A DNA stretch of 64,000 nucleotides from Acidibrevibacterium fodinaquatile (GTDB lineage: Bacteria > Pseudomonadota > Alphaproteobacteria > Acetobacterales > Acetobacteraceae), in NCBI RefSeq assembly GCF_003352165.1, contig NZ_CP029176.1:806001-870000 (forward strand), read 5' to 3'. Position numbers and translations under genes: made by a program. This document shows, piece after piece, positions 23,368 through 31,532 of the stretch (position 1 is the stretch's first letter; each line of letters begins with the position of its first letter). Under the pieces are notes generated by a model. It was not told the DNA's origin, made no database searches, and was given only the letters and a program-made list of their open reading frames with translations.

Positions 23368-24906
23368 GTGAGCGAGGAACGGGTCGATGTGGTCGTTGTC
23401 GGGGGCGGCAATGCGGCACTCTGCGCGGCGTTAGCGGCGGCGGAGAGCGGCGCCCGGGTTGTGGTGCTGGAGCGCGCGCCAGCGGCCGAGGCCGGCGGCA
23501 ACAGCGCCTTCACCGCCGGTGCCATTCGCTTTGCCTATCGCGGCATCGAGGATCTCCGCGCCGTCATGCCCGATCTCACCGAGGAGGAGATCGCCCGCAC
23601 CGATTTCGGCACCTATACCGAGGATCAATTCTTCGACGACATGTTCCGCGTGACGCAAAACCGCACCGACCCCGCGCTTTGTGAGACGCTGGTGCGGTCG
23701 AGCTTTCCGACGCTCCGCTGGATGCGCGACAAAGGCGTGCGGTTTCAGCCGATCTATGGCCGCCAGGCGTTCAAGGTGGATGGAAAATTCAAATTCTGGG
23801 GTGGCCTCACGGTGGAGGCCTGGGGCGGTGGGCCGGGGTTGGTCGCGGCGCTGACCAAAGCGTGTCAGGCCCAGGGGATCGATATCCGCTATGAGAGCCG
23901 CGCCGTCCGGCTGCTCTCGGACGGCCGCGCGGTGCGCGGCGTCGAGGTCAAGACGCCGGAGCGGCGCTACCCGCTCGGCGGCACGACCGTCATCCTCGCC
24001 AGCGGCGGCTTCGAGGCCGATCCCGAGATGCGCACGCGCTATCTCGGCCCGGGCTGGGAATTGGCCAAGGTGCGTGGCTCGCGCTTCAACAGCGGCGACG
24101 GCATCAAAATGGCGCTCGCGATCGGCGCGTCGCCAGCCGGCAACTGGTCGGGCTGCCACGCCGTGGGCTGGGATTTCAACGCCCCGGAATTCGGCGATCT
24201 CGCGGTCGGGGACGGGTTTCAGAAACACTCCTACCCGTTCGGGGTGATGGTGAATGCCGACGGCAAGCGCTTCGTCGATGAGGGCGCCGATTTCCGCAAC
24301 TACACCTATGCCAAATATGGCCGCGTCATTCTCGCCCAACCGGGCAATTTCGCCTGGCAGATTTTTGACTCCAAGGTTTTGCACCTGTTGCGCGACGAAT
24401 ACCGCATCCGCCAAGTGACGAAGCGCCGCGCCGAGACGCTGGAGGCGCTCGCCCGCCAGCTCGATGGCGTCGATGAGGCGGCGTTTCTGGCCGAAATCCG
24501 CGCCTATAACGCCGCCGTGCGCCGCGATATTCCGTTCAATCCCAACGTCAAGGACGGGCGCCGCACCGAGGGATTGGCGGTGCCCAAGAGCAACTGGGCC
24601 AATCCGCTCGAAGACCCGCCGTTCGAGGCCTATCAGGTCGGCTGCGGCATTACCTTCACCTTCGGCGGCCTGCGCATCGATGCCGGGGCGCGTGTGCTCG
24701 ATCAGGATCTGCGGCCGATTCCGGGGCTTTATGCGGCGGGCGAGCTGGTCGGCGGTCTCTTTTATTTCAATTATCCGGGCGGCACTGGGCTCATGAGCGG
24801 CGCCGTGTTCGGCAAGCTCGCCGGCAGCACTGCGGGCGCCGATCTGCCCACACTCCGCCACAACGAACCGGCCGCCGCCTGGCTCCCGACGCCCAGCCTC
24901 GCCTGA
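23368..24906 (+). CDS. tcuA: FAD-dependent tricarballylate dehydrogenase-like flavoprotein
   Basis: Fumarate-reductase/succinate-dehydrogenase flavoprotein family, 512 aa. The FAD motif VVVGGGNAALCAALAAAE is at the N-terminus and EAGGNSAFTAG follows; the C-terminal GLYAAGELVGGLFYFNYPGG with GTGLMSGAVFG closes the FAD domain. TcuA oxidises tricarballylate to cis-aconitate; the exact acid here is inferred from similarity. GTG 23368 is the start, behind GGAGGG. No tcuB or tcuC lies nearby. The next flavoprotein starts on the last base of its stop codon (TGATG). Confidence 0.8.
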   Translation: MSEERVDVVVVGGGNAALCAALAAAESGARVVVLERAPAAEAGGNSAFTAGAIRFAYRGIEDLRAVMPDLTEEEIARTDFGTYTEDQFFDDMFRVTQNRTDPALCETLVRSSFPTLRWMRDKGVRFQPIYGRQAFKVDGKFKFWGGLTVEAWGGGPGLVAALTKACQAQGIDIRYESRAVRLLSDGRAVRGVEVKTPERRYPLGGTTVILASGGFEADPEMRTRYLGPGWELAKVRGSRFNSGDGIKMALAIGASPAGNWSGCHAVGWDFNAPEFGDLAVGDGFQKHSYPFGVMVNADGKRFVDEGADFRNYTYAKYGRVILAQPGNFAWQIFDSKVLHLLRDEYRIRQVTKRRAETLEALARQLDGVDEAAFLAEIRAYNAAVRRDIPFNPNVKDGRRTEGLAVPKSNWANPLEDPPFEAYQVGCGITFTFGGLRIDAGARVLDQDLRPIPGLYAAGELVGGLFYFNYPGGTGLMSGAVFGKLAGSTAGADLPTLRHNEPAAAWLPTPSLA

Positions 24907-26555
24907 TGCCGGGGGGCGCCCCCGATCGCGTTGACGTCGCGGTGATCGGCGCCGGCGCCGCCGGCATGGCGACGGCCGCCTTGTGCGCGGCCGAAGGACT
25001 TTCCGTGGTCCTGCTCGAAAAGACGGAAGCGGTCGGCGGCACCACCGCGACCTCGGGTGGCATGGTCTGGGCGCCGGAGGATATCGCCGCTGCCCGGACC
25101 TATCTCGATCACGTCATCGGCGCCGAGGAGACGGACGCGCGGCGCGAAAGCTTCCTCGCCCACGCCGCCGCCGCCATCGCCGCGTTTGCGGCGCGCACCG
25201 AGCTTCGTTTTCAGCCGGTCGCACGCTATCCCGATTACTATCCCGATCTCCCGGGGGCGACGCTGGGCGGGCGGGTGTTCGAGCCGGTGCCCTTCGATGG
25301 CCGGGCGTTGGGGCGGCATTTCGCGCGGCTCCGCCCGCCCATTCCCGAGTTCACGCCGTTCGGCGGCATGATGATCGGGCGCGGCGATCTCGTGCATTTC
25401 CGCGGCATTACCCGCTCGCCGCGCTCGGCGCTGGTGGTCGCGCGTCGGCTCGCGGCCTATGCCGGGCAGCGTCTGGTCTGGCCGCGCGGCACCATGCTCG
25501 TGCTCGGCAACGCGCTCGCCGGGCGGCTGCTTTTGTCTCTGCTCCGCCTTGGCGTCGATCTCCGCCTCGATACTTCGGCAACAAAGCTGATTTTCGCCGA
25601 AGGACGGGTGCAAGGCGTGGTTGCCGGCGGGAAGACGCTTTCTGTCCGGCGCGGTGTGGTGCTCGCGAGCGGCGGGTTTTCGCATGATCCGGCGCTGCGG
25701 GCGGCGTTCCTGCCGGCGCCAGCGCAGCATTTTTCCGCGGCTTTCGCCGGTGATAGCGGCGATGGCATTCGTCTGGCGCGCGCGGTCGGCGCGGCGTTGG
25801 CGCGGCGTGGCGCCGATGCGGCGTTCTGGACCCCGGTTTCGACCTTTACCCGCGATGACGCCAGCACCGCGATTTTCCCCCACACCGTCACCGATCGCGG
25901 CAAGCCCGGCAGCCTCGTCGTCGATGAGCACGGCCGGCGTTTCGTCAACGAAGCACTTTCTTATCACGAATTCGTCCGCGCCATGCTGCGCGCCGGCCTC
26001 GCGCGGGCGTTCCTGATTTGCGATCACGCGTTTCTCCGCCGCTACGGGCTCGGCCCGATCGCGCCGGTGTTTCCCCGCCCGCGGCGCTGGATCCGGCGCG
26101 GCTATCTCACCGCGTCACCTGATATCGCCGGGCTCGCGCGGGCGCTCGGCCTCGCTCCGGCGGCGCTTGCGGCGACCCTCGCCCGCTTCAACGCAGACGC
26201 GGCGCGCGGCGAGGATGGAGATTTCGGGCGCGGCAATGACGCCTATCAGCGCCATCTCGGCGACCCCGACCGGCGCCCCAACCCCTGCCTCGCGCCGCTC
26301 GCGACCCCGCCATTCTACGCGATCACCCTCTACCCCGCTGATCTCGGCACCAGCGCCGGGCTCGCGACCGACGCCGCGGCGCGGGTGCTCGATGACGCCG
26401 GCAAACCGATCGCTGGGCTCTATGCCTGCGGCAACGACATGGCCTCGGTGATGGACGGCGCCTATCCCGGCCCCGGCATCACCCTCGGCCCAGCGCTCAC
26501 CTTCGCCTATCTCGTCGCGCGGGCGCTTTGCGAGAGCGAGGTCAGAAAAGAGTAA
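24906..26555 (+). CDS. FAD-dependent oxidoreductase, 3-ketosteroid-dehydrogenase-like
   Basis: Second flavoprotein of the pair, 549 aa, same large family. FAD site AVIGAGAAGMATAALCAAEG, then GGTTATSGGMVWAP; the C-terminal GLYACGNDMASVMDGAYPGPGITLGPALTFAY is typical of the KstD/flavocytochrome c group. Substrate could be a steroid-like ketone or another alicyclic compound. The one-base stop/start overlap shows translational coupling with the TcuA-like gene. A repeat element follows the stop directly. Confidence 0.82.
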   Translation: MPGGAPDRVDVAVIGAGAAGMATAALCAAEGLSVVLLEKTEAVGGTTATSGGMVWAPEDIAAARTYLDHVIGAEETDARRESFLAHAAAAIAAFAARTELRFQPVARYPDYYPDLPGATLGGRVFEPVPFDGRALGRHFARLRPPIPEFTPFGGMMIGRGDLVHFRGITRSPRSALVVARRLAAYAGQRLVWPRGTMLVLGNALAGRLLLSLLRLGVDLRLDTSATKLIFAEGRVQGVVAGGKTLSVRRGVVLASGGFSHDPALRAAFLPAPAQHFSAAFAGDSGDGIRLARAVGAALARRGADAAFWTPVSTFTRDDASTAIFPHTVTDRGKPGSLVVDEHGRRFVNEALSYHEFVRAMLRAGLARAFLICDHAFLRRYGLGPIAPVFPRPRRWIRRGYLTASPDIAGLARALGLAPAALAATLARFNADAARGEDGDFGRGNDAYQRHLGDPDRRPNPCLAPLATPPFYAITLYPADLGTSAGLATDAAARVLDDAGKPIAGLYACGNDMASVMDGAYPGPGITLGPALTFAYLVARALCESEVRKE

Positions 26556-26561
26556 AACACT

Positions 26562-26584
26562 TCTTTTGACTTTCGAAAAAGAAG
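26562..26584. repeat. Copy 2 of short T-rich repeat (unit B)
   Basis: Starts 7 bp after the flavoprotein stop. It matches the reverse complement of 20164-20185 with one mismatch in 22 bases. Confidence 0.5.
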
Positions 26585-26592
26585 CAAAAAGA

Positions 26593-26650
26593 CTTTTGTC
26601 CCGTTATCTCGGCGCGGGGAGTGCCGCAGGCACTGCCCAACGGACAAAAG
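26593..26650. repeat. 9-bp inverted repeat bracketing the intergenic element
   Basis: CTTTTGTCC (26593-26601) and GGACAAAAG (26642-26650) are perfect complements, about 40 bp apart, with a GC-rich interior. With the flanking hairpins they make a compound structured element between two convergent genes. Confidence 0.5.
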
Positions 26651-26679
26651 TTTTTTGGTTCTTTTTTTCAAAAAAGAAC
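26631..26679. repeat. Dispersed T-rich hairpin repeat, copy 1 (unit A)
   Basis: Runs from CACTGCCCAACGGACAAAAG to a hairpin with arms GTTCTTTTTT and AAAAAAGAAC. Nearly identical to 52729-52778 and, over 36 bases, to the reverse complement of 58711-58746. Located between convergent genes, where it could terminate transcription from both sides. Confidence 0.75.
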
Positions 26680-26687
26680 GATTTTTC

Positions 26688-27488
26688 TCACTTCGACGCC
26701 CCGATGGCGTGCGCGAGGCTGGCGGCGGCTTCTTTGACCGCCTGGCTGTGGCGCTGGAGCACCGGCAGCGAAAGCCGCCAGAGCGGGCCGGAGACGCCGA
26801 TGGCGCCGATCACGCTGCCGGTGAAATCATGCACCGCGGCGGCGAGGCAGCGGATTTCGGCATCTAATTCGCCATCGTCGAAGGCTATTCCGTCTTCGCG
26901 GATGCGCTCGATTTCGCGCCGTAGCCATTCCGGGTCGGTGATCGTTTTGGGTGAGAGCGCGGTGAGCTTGGCCTGGGCGAGATAGCGCTCGAACCGCGCC
27001 GGCGGCAGGGCCGCGAGCAGGGCCTTGCCGAGCGCTGTCGCATGCGCCGGGCGCACCACGCCGACCCGGTCGGTGAGTTGGAAGGCGCCGGCGCCCGGCG
27101 TTTTGGCGACGACGACGATTTCGCCGCCGCCGGAGCGGACGGCGAAATGCGCGGTTTCGCCGGTGGCGGCCGAAAGCGCTTCGAGCACTGGCGTTGCGAG
27201 GGTGGTGAGTTCGATATCATCGAGACAGGCGCTGGCGAGGGCGAAAATCGGCCGACCGATGCGATAGCGCCGGCTGTCTGGCATTTGGCGCACATAGCCG
27301 AGCCCGACCATGGTCTGGACGAGATGAAACGCGGTGGAGCTGTGAAGGCCGAGCCGCTTGCTCAATTCGGCGAGGCTGACGCCGGCGCGGTTGCGGGCGA
27401 TTTCCTCGAGGATTGCGAAAGCGCGCTCGATCGACTGAATGCCGTTGCGCTCGGCTTTCTCTTCGGCGGGCGGGGCGGGATCGGCCAT
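26688..27488 (-). CDS. IclR-family transcriptional regulator
   Basis: N-terminal winged HTH (about residues 20-80: SIERAFAILEEIARNRAGVS, LSKRLGLHSSTAFHLVQTM) and C-terminal IclR effector domain (about 95-260, with TGETAHFAVRSGG and GKALLA). Length 266 aa from ATG 27488, which has GAGGACAGA upstream; an ATG at 27521 is also in frame. It is divergent from the ThDP-enzyme/transporter operon and probably controls it in response to the imported compound. The TcuA/KstD-like pair on its other side could be a second target. Confidence 0.92.
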   Translation of the reverse strand: MADPAPPAEEKAERNGIQSIERAFAILEEIARNRAGVSLAELSKRLGLHSSTAFHLVQTMVGLGYVRQMPDSRRYRIGRPIFALASACLDDIELTTLATPVLEALSAATGETAHFAVRSGGGEIVVVAKTPGAGAFQLTDRVGVVRPAHATALGKALLAALPPARFERYLAQAKLTALSPKTITDPEWLRREIERIREDGIAFDDGELDAEIRCLAAAVHDFTGSVIGAIGVSGPLWRLSLPVLQRHSQAVKEAAASLAHAIGASK

Positions 27489-27529
27489 TCTGTCCTCACG
27501 GGGTCGGCGGAGTTTAATCACATCTCACC

Positions 27530-27542
27530 ATCTTGCAAAGAT
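27530..27542. promoter_or_regulatory. Candidate operator between IclR gene and ThDP operon
   Basis: ATCTT-GCA-AAGAT is a 13-bp interrupted palindrome in the 112-bp divergent intergenic region. Its size and position would suit an IclR-type site, but the family consensus is loose, so this is a weak call. Confidence 0.3.
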
Positions 27543-27600
27543 TCCAATAATGCCGGATGATCCGCCGCGCCGCTAACCGCAGCCGAGGGGAGGGACAGCC

Positions 27601-29403
27601 GTGCCACGCAGGAAGGGCGGTGATCTGATCGCCGAATTTCTCGTTCGCGAGAAGATCGAACATGTTTTCGGGATTTGCGGGCATGGCAATGTCGGCATGC
27701 TCGATGCGCTGCACGGCGTGCGCGACAAGGTGGCGCTGATCTCGCCGCGCCATGAGCAAACCGCCGGCCACATGGCGGACGCCTATTTCCGCGTCAAACA
27801 CCACCCGGCCGCGACGCTCACCTCCTGCGGCCCCGGTTCGGCCAATCTGGTCATGGCGCTCGCCAATGCCTTCGCCGATTCTTCGGCCTTTCTCGCGATC
27901 ACCGGCGACGTCCCGACCCAGCAATTCAACCGCGGCCCGTTCCAGGAACTCTATCGCCATAAGGAAGCCGATTTCCCCTCGGTCTGCCGGCCGGTGGTCA
28001 AGCGCAGCTTCCAGCCGACGCGGGTCGATATGCTGCCGCACACGCTCCGCCTCGCCATGGATACCATGCTCGGCGGCAGGCCGGGGCCGGTGCAGGTCGA
28101 TGTGCCGTTCAACGTCTTTCAGGAAGAGGCCGACATCACGCCCGAGCCGGACCCGGCGCCGCGCGCACGCCGCGCCGGCGCCGATCCCGAGGATGTCGCG
28201 CGGGCTGTCGCGATGCTGGCTCAGGCGCGGCGGCCGGCGCTGTTCATCGGCCATGGCGTGACGCTTGCCGAGGCGTCCGGCGAACTCACGGCGCTCGCCG
28301 AGCGTCTTGCCATTCCGGTGATCGCCTCCCCCAACGGCATGGGCTGTCTTGCGATGGGCCATCCGCTTTCGCTCGGCTTCATCGGCCGCAACGGCGCCTA
28401 TCCCGCCAATCAGGCCGGCCGCCACGCCGATCTCGTGCTCGCGGTCGGCGCCCGCTTCGATGATCGCTCGGCATCGTCGTGGATGGAAGGATATTCGTGG
28501 AATTTCCCGGCGACCAAGCTCATCCATGTCGATGTCGATGTCAGCGAGATCGGCCGCAACTATCCCGCCGATCTCGGCATCATCGCCGATGCCAAGGTGT
28601 TTCTTCGCCAGATGCTGGCCGAGTGCGAGCGGCGCGGCGAGGCGCGGCCCGAGCGGCGCGAATGGCTCGCCGAGATCGACCATTGGCGGGCGGAATGGGA
28701 GGCCTTCACCCGCCCCAATTTCGCGCTCGACACGACGCCGCTCCGCCCCGAGCCGGTGGTCGCCGCGATCCGCGCGGTGTTGCCCGATGACGCCATCATT
28801 TCGCTCGACTCGGGGGTTCATCACAATTGGTTCATGCAGTTCTGGGAAGCCCGCCAGCCGCAGACGATGCTCAATGCCTGGGGATTTTCCGGGATGGGGT
28901 TTGGCGTCTCCGGCATTCTCGGCGCGAAACTCGCGGCTCCCGAGCGGGTCTGCGTCTCAGTGTGCGGCGATGGCGGCTTCACCATGACGCCGCATGTGCT
29001 CTGCACCGCGGTCGAATATGATATTCCCTGCATCTGGGTGATCTGGAACAATTTCGCCTGGGGCGCTATCCGCGACATCCAATACGGCCTGTTTGGCGGG
29101 CGCGAAATCGGCACCGCGTTTTATGCCGGCGAGAACCGCGCCCCCTACAACCCCGATTTCGCAGCCCTCGCCCGCGCCCATGGCGTCGCCGGTGTCACCA
29201 TCACCAAGATCGGCGATCTCGCGCCGGCGCTGGCGGCGGCGATCGCGTCCGGAAAGCCCGCAGTGCTCGATGTTCATGTCGATGCCGAGGTGCGCCCGCC
29301 GGCGACCGGCGCCTGGGCGCTGCCGCCGATCCCGCACAAGGAGCCGGCGTTCGGCCGGCGCCAACGCGGGGCGGAGATTGTCTCGACCGCCGGCGGCGCG
29401 TGA
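27601..29403 (+). CDS. Thiamine-diphosphate-dependent enzyme, acetolactate-synthase-like
   Basis: ThDP enzyme of the IlvB/IolD superfamily, 600 aa: N-terminal pyrimidine domain with the catalytic Glu52 (SPRHEQTAGHMADAY), central domain, and C-terminal ThDP-Mg domain with GDGGF...NN (about residues 457-488). Reactions of the family include carboligation, decarboxylation and diketone hydrolysis; the product cannot be named from the sequence. GTG start behind GAGGGGAGG. First gene of a nine-gene operon with an importer, hydrolase and dehydrogenase, so a catabolic C-C bond cleavage is more likely than valine synthesis. Confidence 0.85.
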   Translation: MPRRKGGDLIAEFLVREKIEHVFGICGHGNVGMLDALHGVRDKVALISPRHEQTAGHMADAYFRVKHHPAATLTSCGPGSANLVMALANAFADSSAFLAITGDVPTQQFNRGPFQELYRHKEADFPSVCRPVVKRSFQPTRVDMLPHTLRLAMDTMLGGRPGPVQVDVPFNVFQEEADITPEPDPAPRARRAGADPEDVARAVAMLAQARRPALFIGHGVTLAEASGELTALAERLAIPVIASPNGMGCLAMGHPLSLGFIGRNGAYPANQAGRHADLVLAVGARFDDRSASSWMEGYSWNFPATKLIHVDVDVSEIGRNYPADLGIIADAKVFLRQMLAECERRGEARPERREWLAEIDHWRAEWEAFTRPNFALDTTPLRPEPVVAAIRAVLPDDAIISLDSGVHHNWFMQFWEARQPQTMLNAWGFSGMGFGVSGILGAKLAAPERVCVSVCGDGGFTMTPHVLCTAVEYDIPCIWVIWNNFAWGAIRDIQYGLFGGREIGTAFYAGENRAPYNPDFAALARAHGVAGVTITKIGDLAPALAAAIASGKPAVLDVHVDAEVRPPATGAWALPPIPHKEPAFGRRQRGAEIVSTAGGA

Positions 29404-29464
29404 GCGATGCCGCCATCATCATGATCGCCGGACGAAACCGGCGCGAACCAAGGGAGGGTTGAAA

Positions 29465-30643
29465 ATGACGAGGCAAGGACGCGTTCGAACGGGCGCCGCT
29501 TTTCTCGCCGCCGCGTGTCTCGCGCTCGCAGCCCCGGCGGCGCGGGCAGAAGACGGGCCGATCCGGGTCGGCTGCTCGATCACCGAGACCGGCCCCTATT
29601 CCCCGCCCGCGGTTTTCGAATTGCAAGGCTACCGGCTCGCCGCCGAGGAGATCAACAAAGCTGGCGGCCTGCTCGGGCGCAAGGTCGAGATCGTGAATTA
29701 TGACGATCAGGGCAATCCCTCGACCGCGGTGCAGCTCTACCAGAAACTGATCTCTTCCGACCGCGTCGATCTGCTGCTCAGCCCGTACGAGACCGATCTG
29801 ATGTCGGCGGTGGCGCCCCTGGTGACACGGGCGAAGAAAGTGATGCCGTCGCTCGGCGCCAATGTCGATGCGTTTCAGGGGCAATTCCCCTATCTCGTGC
29901 AGGCGATCACGCAGACCCCGCGCTATATGGGCCCGGCGATCGATCTCGCCGCGAGCCGTGGCTACAAGACCATCGCGCTTCTCATCCAGAACACGCAATT
30001 TCCGCAACAGCTCGCCCGCGGCATCGAGCAAGAGGCGGCGGCGAAGGGTATGCGCGTCGTCTTCAAGGAAAGCTTCCCGCCAACCACTACCGATTTCAGC
30101 GCCCTCGTTCTCAAAGCCGCCGAGACCCATCCCGACGTGATCGTCGGCGCGACCTATCTTGCGGATTCCGAAGGCATCGTGCGCGCGGCCAAGGCGCAAA
30201 ACATCAACGCCAAGATGTTTGCCTTCAGCATCGGCCCGGTCGAGCCGGAATTCGGCCGCGGTCTCGGGAACGCGGCGAACGGCGTGTTTGGCACGACCCT
30301 CTATTTCCCGAGCCTGCACACCGCCGGCAATGCCGAATTCGTCGCCGGTTTTCAGGAGAAATTCGGCCGCGCGCCGGATTATCACGCTGCCGTCGCCTAT
30401 GCGAGCCTCAAGGTGCTGGCGGACGCGGTGCGCAAGGTCGGCAGTCTCGATCAGGATAAAATCCGCGAGGCCCTGCTCGCGACCTCGACCGATACCGTCG
30501 CCGGGCATTTTCAGTTGAGCCCGACCGGTCTTCAAATCGGCTATACCAGCTACGTCCTGCAATGGCAGAACGGCCAGCAGGCGCTGGTCTGGCCCGCCGA
30601 TCAGGCCACCGCCGCGCCGGAATTGCCGCATGGCGCCTGGTAG
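29465..30643 (+). CDS. ABC transporter substrate-binding protein (HAAT), first of two
   Basis: Periplasmic type I binding protein of 392 aa. Sec signal MTRQGRVRTGAAFLAAACLA ending in PAARAED. The mature start IRVGCSITETGPYSPPAV and KVEIVNYDDQGNPSTAV are family hallmarks. Start ATG 29465 is behind GGGAGGG. The permease gene follows after 9 bp. The ligand is unknown; a second binding protein sits at the other end of the operon. Confidence 0.91.
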   Translation: MTRQGRVRTGAAFLAAACLALAAPAARAEDGPIRVGCSITETGPYSPPAVFELQGYRLAAEEINKAGGLLGRKVEIVNYDDQGNPSTAVQLYQKLISSDRVDLLLSPYETDLMSAVAPLVTRAKKVMPSLGANVDAFQGQFPYLVQAITQTPRYMGPAIDLAASRGYKTIALLIQNTQFPQQLARGIEQEAAAKGMRVVFKESFPPTTTDFSALVLKAAETHPDVIVGATYLADSEGIVRAAKAQNINAKMFAFSIGPVEPEFGRGLGNAANGVFGTTLYFPSLHTAGNAEFVAGFQEKFGRAPDYHAAVAYASLKVLADAVRKVGSLDQDKIREALLATSTDTVAGHFQLSPTGLQIGYTSYVLQWQNGQQALVWPADQATAAPELPHGAW

Positions 30644-30652
30644 CGGCGCGCC

Positions 30653-31525
30653 GTGGCCAGCATCACAGCACTCGTCATTCTTGGCCTGCTCTGGGGCGGC
30701 GTCTATCTGCTGATGGCGGAAGGGCTGAACCTGATCTATGGCGTGATGAAAGTGGTCAATCTCGCGCATGGCGATCTGATCGTGTTCGGCGGCCTGCTCG
30801 CTTACACGCTGTTCGCCCATGCCGGGCTGACACCGATCACCGCCCTGCTGCCGGTCGCCCTTGCCCTGTTCGCGCTGGGCGCCGTGATCCAGTGGGGCGT
30901 TCTCGAGCGCATTCCGCTTGGCGGCGCCGCGGGTGAATTGCGCACCCTGCTTGCGACCTTCGGGCTTTCCTACGTGGTTTCGAACACGAGTTTCCTGCTC
31001 TGGGGCGGGCAGTTTCAATCGATCCCGTTTTTGCAGGGAGCGCTCCGCCTCGGCCCGCTCGCGATCCCGGAGGGGCTGCTCGCCTGCTCGCTCGCGGCTT
31101 TCGTTGCGGCCCTTCTCGTTCATTTCTGGCTGCATCGGACGATGGCCGGCAAGGCGCTCCGCGCGACCGCGGAATCGCCCCTCGGGGCCGCGAGTTGCGG
31201 GCTCGAGATCGGGCGCATCCGCATCATTGCTTTCGCCCTCGGGGCGGCGATGGCGGGCGCGGCCGGGGCGTTGGTGATTGCGCTGGTGCCGTTTCAGATT
31301 GCGAGCGGCGGCGATCTCACCGTGCAATCCTTCACGCTGATCGCGCTCGGCGGCCTCGGCAATTATCTTGGCGCCTGGATCGCGGCCGAGATTCTCGGTC
31401 TCACCGAAGTCATGTCGCAATATTATCTCGGCCCCGACATCGCGAGCGCGGTGATTTATCTCTTGTTCATCGCCGTTCTGCTGTTTCGCCCGCAAGGCCT
31501 GCTCGGCCGCGTCGGGCGGATATGA
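30653..31525 (+). CDS. livH: HAAT ABC transporter permease, LivH family
   Basis: Membrane subunit of 290 aa with GTG start. It shows the LivH N-terminal signature LLMAEGLNLIYGVMKVVNLAHGDLIVFGG and the C-terminal ALGGLGNYLGAWIAAEILG. Followed after 7 bp by a fused permease-ATPase. This is a second, distinct LivH in the window, so it is a paralogue of 6214-7116. Confidence 0.92.
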   Translation: MASITALVILGLLWGGVYLLMAEGLNLIYGVMKVVNLAHGDLIVFGGLLAYTLFAHAGLTPITALLPVALALFALGAVIQWGVLERIPLGGAAGELRTLLATFGLSYVVSNTSFLLWGGQFQSIPFLQGALRLGPLAIPEGLLACSLAAFVAALLVHFWLHRTMAGKALRATAESPLGAASCGLEIGRIRIIAFALGAAMAGAAGALVIALVPFQIASGGDLTVQSFTLIALGGLGNYLGAWIAAEILGLTEVMSQYYLGPDIASAVIYLLFIAVLLFRPQGLLGRVGRI

Positions 31526-31532
31526 GCGCGCC

